Of a stretch of 16,843 bases of DNA, positions 6,981 to 14,541 are shown in pieces. Origin of the DNA: Coemansia sp. RSA 1804 (Eukaryota > Kickxellomycota > Kickxellomycetes > Kickxellales > Kickxellaceae); assembly GCA_027578815.1 (NCBI GenBank), contig JANBTH010000466.1:1-16843 (forward strand), written 5' to 3'. Each line of letters begins with the position of its first letter. Position 1 is the first letter of the stretch. The translations under genes and the position numbers were made by a program. Under the pieces are notes generated by a model, which saw only the letters and a program-made list of their open reading frames with translations, made no database searches and was not told the DNA's origin.

Positions 6981-9089
6981 CTAGTTGCGCTTCTGACGCA
7001 TTTTCTGGGATCTTCTCACTGCTGAACGATGCTGCGCCTTATAGTCCTTTGTCAACTCTGCACGATCGTCTTCCAAGTCCTTCTCGAGCTCTTCAATGTT
7101 CTTTTGGCGCTGGAACAGAGGCTCGGGCCGCTTGAAAGCCGGCGAATCAGTGTCTGGGAAGAACGCTGGAAGTCGGTTAGCATTAAGATTGCGTTCTGGA
7201 GGGCCTGTCAGTCTAACGCCGCCAGTAACAGGGGCATTGCCAACAGGATGGTCTACCATTTCTCTTGCTGCCATTGTTGACATTGCCGATGGCTGGTCGG
7301 CCTCAAGGCCGAGGATCTCAGTAAATCTGAAGCCGCTTGAAGCCGTACCGCCAAACATGCCACTGCTGCTCTTGGGCGCCTGTGGGTTTTGTGATTCTTG
7401 CTTGCTACTCTCGTCCTCTCCAAACAGTCCGCTGTACGAAACTTTTGTCGTTTGTACATCCACATCCATAGCACCATCTTCATCATCCTTGTCGTTATCA
7501 CTGTCGCTGTCACTGTCACTGCTTTTATCGGAATCGGAATCGGAATCGGAGTCGGAACCAGAATCAGAATCAGAATCAGAACTTTTTTCAGACATTCCGT
7601 CTCCATCTTTATCGCTTGAACCAGATCCGGACCCGGAAGTCGAGGAATCCTCGGAATCGTCGCTAGAATCGCTGCTGCTGCTGTTATCAGACTCTTTTGT
7701 CTTCTTACTAGGTTTATCTTTTGCAGAAGAAGACTTGCGACGATCTGATGAGCTGCTATCGCATGGCTCCAGGTTTTCATTTATCTTGCTGTCAGACTCA
7801 AAGGCAATCGTACCATCCGTCGCCGGGCCTTTCTCGTGGCTATCGGCTCCACCATCTGCACCACCAATATCAGTATCCTGCAGCAGCTGCTCAAGGATGG
7901 TAGATGTGCGCAGCCGCTCGCGCTTTGCATTCAGCAGCTCCTCGGCAGACATTTTGTCTGTGCTAATAACACCAGGCGACATTGCGTCTTGTCCCATCTT
8001 CTGGCGTTTGCTTGGCGGGCCATCACCCAGTCCATTGCTGTCTGAACTCATTGATTCATCCTCTGAGTCCGAGTCAAAGGCACCGCTGGCAAGTTTTGCT
8101 TGCAGCTCGGGGGCAATCGCTTGCTGACCGGTATTAGCAACCAGTGATGCAATGTCCTCGGCATCCTCAAAGGGAACATTACCAGCCGTTTCCTTTGCCA
8201 ACTGCTGCGTCTCACGCCCACGTTTCATTTGAAGCCGATCTAGCATATCAGCATCGTCATCGCTTTCGTATTCTGCAGACCCTGAAACCCTTAGTTTCTT
8301 GTCACCCCGCCGATTAGCTAGACGATCGGTCTGTTTATCGTGCTTGCCATCTACACGAGAATCTATCTTCTTGGCAACCCGCTGGTGTGAGGCTTCTGCG
8401 AGAGCAGCCAGCTTCCCAGACGCTTTGCGAGCAGCATCAAAATCGGCTTTTGCCGCCTCCTCATCATACTCCCACAAAAGGTCTTCCCAGTTCTTGGGAC
8501 GCACAGAACCAAACAGCTTTTCGAACCCGTTCTTGTACCTGAGGGGCTCGTACATAAACGGGTTTCCGTCGGGTTTGACAAGAGCGAGCTTGAGCACTGG
8601 GCGGTTATACCTTCCTCTGGTCCAGCCCTCGTACCTGTCGATATTCTTCGTCGTGACCAGCGACATGTCCCGTGCCATGGTTCCTCGGATACACTCGGTA
8701 TCGAGTTCGCTGTCGGGCACAAAGCATCTTGGCCGTTTATCACCAACGAATTCCTCCGCCCCACCACCAGCTGCCCTGGCTTCCTTGTTCTCTTCTATTT
8801 CACGCCGCAGCCTAGCCATATAGTTCTCCTTAGCCTCCTCCACTCGCAGCTTGCCGCCCTTCCATTTGGCCCCAGAGTACACGCTGAGACAGCGGTGCCA
8901 TTGTGCTGCGGTGATATTCAGCGTAATGTAGGCGAATCCCCGGGTAGCTGCCCCGTTGCTTGCGGTCTGTGGAATCTCAACGGAATCCACCTGTCCGAAC
9001 GGCTTGAAGCGTCCCCTGAGCTCGTCCTCGCTGACCGGCTGCGTAAACCCGCCTAGGTATATACGCCTCTGCTCGACCGCCTGTGCCAT
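6981..9089 (-). CDS. NOP8: NOP8/NOL8-like nucleolar RRM protein, 60S ribosome biogenesis
   Basis: The 702-residue product has an N-terminal RRM (about residues 8-86) with RNP2 IYLGGF (10-15) and RNP1 RGFAYITL (50-57), then a helical, Glu/Arg-rich extension. A conserved block near 165-220 contains NRPVLKLALVKPDG and FEKLFGSVRPKNWEDLLWEYDEE. The middle is long and acidic, rich in Ser, Asp and Glu. The C-terminus holds the family tail, including AFFPDTDSPAFKRPEPLFQR and the basic end AQHRSAVRRSQKMRQKRN. This order matches yeast Nop8 and human NOL8, nucleolar factors of pre-60S assembly. I place the start at 9089 (MAQAVEQRR) just before the RRM; the frame continues upstream to an ATG at 9173, but those 28 residues look like leader sequence. 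Confidence 0.88.
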   Translation of the reverse strand: MAQAVEQRRIYLGGFTQPVSEDELRGRFKPFGQVDSVEIPQTASNGAATRGFAYITLNITAAQWHRCLSVYSGAKWKGGKLRVEEAKENYMARLRREIEENKEARAAGGGAEEFVGDKRPRCFVPDSELDTECIRGTMARDMSLVTTKNIDRYEGWTRGRYNRPVLKLALVKPDGNPFMYEPLRYKNGFEKLFGSVRPKNWEDLLWEYDEEAAKADFDAARKASGKLAALAEASHQRVAKKIDSRVDGKHDKQTDRLANRRGDKKLRVSGSAEYESDDDADMLDRLQMKRGRETQQLAKETAGNVPFEDAEDIASLVANTGQQAIAPELQAKLASGAFDSDSEDESMSSDSNGLGDGPPSKRQKMGQDAMSPGVISTDKMSAEELLNAKRERLRTSTILEQLLQDTDIGGADGGADSHEKGPATDGTIAFESDSKINENLEPCDSSSSDRRKSSSAKDKPSKKTKESDNSSSSDSSDDSEDSSTSGSGSGSSDKDGDGMSEKSSDSDSDSGSDSDSDSDSDKSSDSDSDSDNDKDDEDGAMDVDVQTTKVSYSGLFGEDESSKQESQNPQAPKSSSGMFGGTASSGFRFTEILGLEADQPSAMSTMAAREMVDHPVGNAPVTGGVRLTGPPERNLNANRLPAFFPDTDSPAFKRPEPLFQRQKNIEELEKDLEDDRAELTKDYKAQHRSAVRRSQKMRQKRN
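7494..7581 (+). repeat. coding microsatellite in the NOP8-like acidic domain
   Basis: Tandem hexamer-like units (TCACTG, then CGGAAT, then CAGAAT variants) encode the Ser-Asp dipeptide run of the NOP8-like protein on the minus strand. Such tracts expand and contract by replication slippage without changing the frame because the unit is six bases. They also create a long Ser-rich shadow frame on the plus strand that should not be called. Confidence 0.8.
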
Positions 9090-9541
9090 TACTTTAGTGG
9101 AATTAAGAAAAAGAGTAATATGATAATAGCCTTCAGTGGAAGTGGAAAAAGGATGTTGAGCAGAGGCAAACACCGATCATGGTGCAATTAAAAAAATACA
9201 CTGCTTTTTTTGTTGCGAAATAGAAAATCAAAGGGTGATCCGATGAAAATTTTATTCGGGATCAAATCTAACCCCACATGTTCTGTGGTTCCCAGAACCA
9301 GCACAAACACACCTCATTCAACATGGAACAAAGAATAGCTCTTTCGTGATATTGCTTATTATGAAAGAAAGCCACAATATCAGCAAACTTTGCAGATGCA
9401 AATCTATTGTAGTCTAAAGCGCCAGCCACCATTAGAATCAAAAGAGAATATTATACATGAAAGAAAGAAAGAGAAAAGTTAGAAATTAGCCGGATGTTAT
9501 AGCAAAGATGTATCTGAAGGGAGATGGTAATCTCTTGTGTC
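9090..9541. other. NOP8 promoter side; proposed original 3' UTR of the MSP/VAP-like gene
   Basis: No coding sequence is seen. If the 5.1 kb insertion is removed, this stretch becomes the 3' flank of the MSP/VAP-like gene: a TGA (9540-9542, minus) closes that frame immediately after the membrane anchor, and a minus-strand AATAAA lies at 9251-9256. It would also hold the promoter of the NOP8-like gene, whose start is at 9089. Confidence 0.45.
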
Positions 9542-9564
9542 AAAAGACAACGTATCGAACAATA
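9542..9564 (+). repeat. 23-bp direct repeat, left copy (insertion boundary)
   Basis: The 23 bases from AAAAGACAACG to CGAACAATA recur exactly, in the same orientation, at 14619-14641. Flanking bases differ on both sides. The distance between copies is 5077 bp. It is read as a target-site duplication or an attachment-site pair around the Fanzor-bearing insertion. Confidence 0.85.
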
Positions 9565-9876
9565 GGAATACAGATAATCCCAACTCTACCCCTTTGTTTA
9601 CTCGGGGGAAACATACGGCGACGACCGATAGGTGAGTGGGCAGATGGAATGCACATGATTATTGTTTTTATACACGGAGGGAGCAGAAAAACAAACAAAT
9701 GTTAGTATACACAATAGAACAATAGTCAATGGCATATTTCACATTCTCACACGCAATCTACAAATACACAACAGCCACTTCACCTACCTTGGAAATATAT
9801 CGTCGTCCTTATCCCTAATAGGGGGTGTATTCTGTCGCAGAATCGTTAAAGACTGCGGTTTAATGACAGTTGATGA
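9565..9876 (-). other. 3' flank of Fanzor relic; possible site of its guide RNA
   Basis: About 310 bases separate the Fanzor stop from the element edge. In TnpB and Fanzor systems the guide RNA is commonly transcribed from the gene's 3' region to the element end, with the guide segment reading into flanking DNA. This stretch has the right place and size, and a small hairpin (CCCTATTAGGG, minus strand, about 9813-9823). No conserved scaffold can be recognised by eye, so the assignment rests on position. Confidence 0.25.
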
Positions 9877-12785
9877 CTAGTCTGTGCGTCGACGCTGAGC
9901 AGGAGAACCATCAGCAGACACCTCGCCATTATCTGGCACAGCTGCATTGACCCTGACACGATTGCTGCGTTGGAAGCGCTCAGGAACTGCACCGTTTTGC
10001 TGGAGACTGTTTGCAATGTGCCGAAAGTTCATTGCTGTTGCTAGGTTGCGATTCAAACAGCGCGGATGCATCAAGTCAGACTGTCTGTCAGCCACGCGTC
10101 CAATACAAGTAACGTTTTCGCAACGCAGGACAGCGTGGCTCATAATCACTGGCCTCACACCTTGACAGTGCGGCCGTGGATTACCCACTTTAAGAAAATT
10201 CTTCAGTATACCCGTCTCGCAGTACGGGCACATCGTTGAAGTGAGATACTCGTCGATGTGAATGAGACGGAAACCGAGCTTTACAAGCATGCGTCTCATG
10301 CCAACACCAGGAATTGGGGCATGCCAGCAAACATTCCTAACAGACCAGTCACCGAGAATAAGAGTAGAATTCATTCCAAATTTCTTTCTTAGATTTTTCG
10401 CTAGATTTAACCACATACGCTTCGTGTTAATAAACGCCGATTGTTGCAACTTGCGATGTAGCGGCTGCTGCGGTGGATTCTCCTTATGCTCAGTTCTGTA
10501 AGCAACACGCTCAGCCTGGTGTCTCTGTCTGCGTCTCTGGCGCTGCTGCTGGCGACGGTGGCGAATCATACGCTGTTCATCTGAATCGGGGCCGCGGGTA
10601 TCTCGCAACAGCTGAAGCTGGCGCTCCTCGTTTTGCACCTGGCGCTCATAACTTGACACGCGTTTGGCTTCTATTTCGTCATATCGCATGCGTTGCTGCT
10701 GGCGCCGATCCCGCCGGTACTGTCGCTGCTGCTGTTGCCAGTAACGGTGCTGCCTCCAGCGCCGAAATTCTTGCTTGCGCTGCTGATACACATGTCGCTG
10801 ACTCTAGATTTCGGGATTCTGCTGCTAGCGTTCAGTTTCCTGCTGCTCATATGCAGCAACATGTTCACGGTACAAATTATTAGCATCAATATACTCCTGA
10901 TTAAATTGCTGCTGCATTGCAAGATTCTGTTGCTCTGACAGCTGAAGCAAATCTTGAGACTGAGGACACTGCAAAATCCGATTGTTACCAATAAACTGCG
11001 ATTCAATATGATGCCGTAAAGCCAACTGCTCATACTGTTGCTGAAAATCATTCAGTTGACGCTGGTGCTGACGGACATTTTGAGTAATTGTCTGTTCAAG
11101 CTGTAGATGTCGGTGGTGCTCTTCCTGCTTCCTTTGTTGGAAAACGCGATTGTCGTTTTGTATTGCCTGGTTTTGCCGCTGACGATCAAGTTGCTGCAAT
11201 GGCTGACTATTGCGATCTCTCCACCGTTCACTTTGCTGTGCCTTTTTCTGGGTGCGCTGCAGCTGTTTGTTACGTTGGTGTGGCTCGTCAGGCGAATTTG
11301 TCAGCGTATCAGTGTAAAAACTGGAAAGAACTGGCCAAACTTCTATACGCGCATTAATATAGGAAATAAATCGGGAAATGTCAAGAGCATAACACAAAAA
11401 CCCACAGAAAATTTTCAGCATTTTTTACAGTAGATGTTTTTACGCGTTGGCGAATAAAATTGTAAATGCCCATTTTAATACATTCCTGGCGCTGTCCGGC
11501 GGTAAAACGGAATGTAATTGGAACATCTGCTGTGCTGTTGTCGCTCATTCCCTGCAAGAGCTGACGACGGCCAGGATCAAAAAAAACGAGTGGGCGGGGA
11601 AGATTACAAATTTCCTCTGGTGACAAATTATGTAGATATGGAATTTCGTCCGAAATGTTGCTGCTGCTGGTATTTTTTTGCTGTTGCTGCCGCACTTGCG
11701 TTTTCCTGACTGGCCCGGAACCCCAGGTTTCTTCAAAATGCCACATGTAACACTGTTTGTTACAATTTTTCCATGAAATCTGCGACCATTACATGTACGA
11801 AATAGTTTACAGCCAAGGTTAACAACCTTGGCCCACGTTTTTAGATTAGTTTTTGAATCCTTAGCTTTTTCACGTATAATCGTGCAAATAAGTTTAGTAT
11901 CAATTAATGTATGCTTAGGAATCCAATCTGTGCGCAATGGAAAACACTGGAATGGACGGTGGCCATTGTCCTCTAGAATTTTGGCAAGGGTATAATACCC
12001 AAATAAATGACGAACTGGATTGTTGTCAACATCCGATGCAATATCGCCAGATGAAAAAACGAAATTTTCACCATACACAGAAAAAATGGCTGCAATAATG
12101 CCCGTGCCACTTGTGTACAAGATGTTGGCATAATTTTGTCTGCGCGCAATGTTAGCAATGCCTGTTTTAAAACACGAGCAGGTTTCCAGCCATGCTCATT
12201 TGTAACGCGCTTAATTTCTTTTGCTGGTTGGCCAGCCATATTGTCTGAAATTTGTTGCATGTGCTCTTTTGTGTGCAGAAGTTTGTTAACAACGCTGTTC
12301 AACATTTTAATAAAATTGTTTTTAACAGCAACTGTATAACTTACTTCCATTTGCACTGCCTCATAGTTGGCAACTTGTGCGACAGATTGGATGTTAAAAT
12401 CTGGGAGGTTGCCAGCCTCACGTTTGTACCAATCCACATATTGCTGGACAATTGGACGTGCACACATGCACTGTATATCTGTTATAATTTGTAGATTTGC
12501 AGTTGATAGCACCAACAGAAATTCCACAAAGAATTTCTCCATTGAAATTTTACCATTTCTAATTAAAATGGTATTTGTTGGTTGTGCAGGCAGCAAATCT
12601 TGCTGTATTCCATTCAAACGCTGATATGTATCAAACTCATTTAGTAATATAAGGCGCGCAAATAAGTGGGCATGTGTTGTCCAGCAATGTACTGAAGTGA
12701 CATGAAGCTCCAGGCCTGCACGGTACTGATCCTGCCATCCAGTGCTGGAAATCGAAATTTTTACAGTGTAAACATCTCCTTCCAT
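9877..12785 (-). pseudogene. Fanzor (eukaryotic TnpB-like RNA-guided nuclease) pseudogene
   Basis: Broken into several frames, about 970 codons in all. Start MEGDVYTV at 12785; frame 1 to roughly 12170, frame 2 to about 11745-11670, frame 3 to about 11420-11380, then frame 2 again to the stop at 9877. The second frame holds TSGTGIIAAIFSVYGENFVF and NNPVRHLFGYYTLAKILED; frame 3 holds RuvC-I as PLVFFDPGRRQLL (Asp codon 11576-11578). The C-terminal part has TLILGDWSV, GVGMRRMLVKLGF, the shifted RuvC-II Glu in HIDEYLTS (10249-10251), a zinc-ribbon (CPYC and CENVTC) and RuvC-III as CLNRNLATAMN, where the expected Asp is Asn (10045-10047). Two TAG stops (10825-10827 and 10804-10806) break a 283-codon Gln/Arg-rich insert. 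Known relatives are intact nucleases carried by transposons and viruses; this copy should be inactive. Some frame changes could be unseen introns, but no good splice sites fit. Confidence 0.85.
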
Positions 12786-12787
12786 CA

Positions 12788-12942
12788 CTGAAAAATAAAA
12801 AATAATAATAATATAACTAATGGTTGATTTTATATATGTAAATAATTGTTTTATATGTGTAAATAATAAGTTCAAAACACATATAAATGTAAAAAATAAT
12901 ATATTTTATTAGAAAATAAAAAAGATATTGGTAAGTTCTTAC
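12788..12942 (-). other. probable 5' UTR intron of the Fanzor gene
   Basis: On the minus strand a consensus donor (TTTG|GTAAGA at 12942) and an acceptor with a T-rich tract (TTTATTTTTCAG ending at 12788) delimit 155 bases. The acceptor is two bases before the ATG at 12785. The upstream exon frame has a stop and no ATG, so this would be a leader intron. It indicates the gene was once adapted to eukaryotic expression. Confidence 0.5.
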
Positions 12943-12993
12943 CAAACGTTGCAATGAAAAACAATTTTCTCAATTACGTACAGATGTAAATAA

Positions 12994-13060
12994 ATATACG
13001 TTGCTTAAAGCAAGATATGATGACCTGAAATCAGCGCCCAATATTAATCAGCTCTGAAGA
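12994..13060 (+). repeat. left arm of 67-bp inverted repeat (hairpin)
   Basis: Pairs with 13213-13279 on the opposite strand with 3 mismatches in 67 positions; the loop is 152 bases. Core sequence includes AAGATATGATGACCTGAAAT and CAGCGCCC. Confidence 0.9.
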
Positions 13061-13212
13061 TTAAATGACACAAACTATACGAAGAAAGAACCTGCAATCA
13101 ATACTCAACATTTATCACTCCTAAAAAGGATTATATAAATGTTTGAGCTATACAGAACGACAAACGTCAAGGTATAAAAGCAGCGGCTTGTCCAGTATGA
13201 TAGTTAAAGGTT
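13061..13212. other. loop of the inverted repeat with TATA-like boxes
   Basis: The loop contains TATATAAAT near 13133 and GGTATAAAAG at 13171-13180, the latter a strong plus-strand TATA-type motif pointing into the right arm. No ORF is present. Confidence 0.4.
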
Positions 13213-13279
13213 TCTTCAGAGCTGATTAATATCGGGCGCTGATTTCAGGTCATCATATCTTGCTCTAAGCAACATATAT
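13213..13279 (-). repeat. right arm of 67-bp inverted repeat (hairpin)
   Basis: Inverted partner of 12994-13060, with 64 of 67 positions matching. Both outer flanks carry TAAATA, a possible short target duplication, though this is weak in such AT-rich DNA. Confidence 0.9.
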
Positions 13280-14472
13280 CTAAATAGTGTTTTTAAAATC
13301 ATTTTATCTTACAGATTCGATGATATAACATATTTTTTATGTTTTTACATATAATCATGTGGAAACAATGTAAATAATCATATTTTGTAAATTTTATACG
13401 GTTATTGTTAAAGAACAATTTATATCACACTGGACAGCGCTTTTATTTTTGCAAAATAAGAAATATTGATTGTTTTAAAATATATGATATATTCAGAATG
13501 TAAAAAAGCAATTCCACAGAAAACGAAAACAAACAAATTATTCAAATGTTTACATGAAATAGTATCGTATGACTGTTTTTTTATTAAAAACATTGAAAGA
13601 GGTAAATAAAAAGTGTGACAAAACCCGCGAAACGTAATGGCAGAAAACGCACCAAAACGCAAGGACAGAAAAACGGATCAAAACACCAAAACGAAAAACC
13701 GCGAATCGCCAAAACAGAAATCGCGCCAAAATGCCGTTACGGAAATCGCGCCAAAATTCCGTTACGAGAATCGCTCCAAAAGAGAAATAAAGGAGATGAA
13801 AAGAGAGATAAGAAAAAAGACGCAAAGAAAAGAAGCAGAAACAGAAGAAAAAACAAACTTGTTAGTAAAACATTCTACGTGAATGTCAAAAATGCACAAT
13901 CTGTTATAGTTGTTACTTGCTTTTTTATGTGTAAATAATCCGGAACATATATGATAACAATAAATAAAAGAAAAGAAAGAGAAAAACGAGGAAAAGCAAG
14001 GAGGAAAGAAAAAGATGATGGAAAGGGAAAAAGTGCCGGCAGCGGCTGGTTTTAAAGAAAAAAGCAGCCATGAGGAAAAGGCCATCAACAATGCCATTCC
14101 CAAAGTTCTTGCCAATGAGGCATAGAAAAGAGTGTGACTGTTTTTTCTTTTGTGGCTAAAGTAGCCAGCTTTTTCTTGTATTATTTACATGTTTGGCTTA
14201 TTTCTATTGTTTAAATACAGTATTATTTAGAAACAACTGCTATTAATGTGTAATCACTATGCTATAACACTCGGCATTTTCACGTACTAAAGTAAACGCT
14301 TTATACACATTAAAAGTTTTTTATTATTTACTGTTGATAAAAATAATAATAATGGTGGCAAGGCCAACGTTTCTACCTAAATAGCATGTATTTCTAATGA
14401 ATAATGATTAACCGGCAATAAATTATGCCTTTGCAGATGAAGCTTTGAGCGTGGACGGACTGGAGAATATGC
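13280..14472. other. AT-rich gene-free part of the insertion
   Basis: No coding region is supported. Plus-strand frames across 13615-13938 are Lys/Arg-rich and arise from A-rich tandem sequence. A 37-codon frame at about 14010-14124 (ending VLANEA) looks mildly protein-like but is too short to call. A small stem (GGCTAAAGTAGCC, 14152-14164) precedes a T-run. Confidence 0.5.
13716..13781 (+). repeat. 25-bp tandem repeat with GGCGCGATTT-type motif
   Basis: Two near-identical units, 13716-13740 and 13741-13765 (core AAATCGCGCCAAAAT.CCGTTAC, two mismatches), are followed by a partial third. Weaker relatives of the unit occur back to about 13624. Confidence 0.75.
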
Positions 14473-14478
14473 TTTATT
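14473..14478 (-). terminator. AATAAA poly(A)-type signal supplied by the insertion
   Basis: Minus-strand AATAAA lies 64 bases beyond the present stop of the MSP/VAP-like gene and inside the inserted DNA. It could end that gene's current transcript. Confidence 0.4.
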
Positions 14479-14541
14479 GGATTCAGTTGTTAGAGAGACT
14501 TTTGTGTGTGTTCAACATTGGGACAGAATAATTCTGAGTTG

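Noticed and set aside
7096..8127. 343-residue Ser-rich plus-strand ORF
   Set aside because: It is the antisense shadow of the Ser/Asp-rich part of the NOP8-like gene; its composition comes from the microsatellite.
12120..12240. Short intron explaining the first Fanzor frame change
   Set aside because: A GCTAAC...GCGCAG acceptor-like sequence exists, but no upstream GT in the needed range resembles a donor; a one-base loss or slip is simpler.
13615..13938. Lys/Arg-rich plus-strand ORFs and Phe-rich minus-strand ORFs
   Set aside because: They arise from A-rich tandem sequence; composition mirrors the repeat and no frame is favoured.
14010..14124. 37-codon plus-strand ORF ending VLANEA, and its antisense hydrophobic frame
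   Set aside because: Too short, not extended in frame with coding character, and no signals around it.
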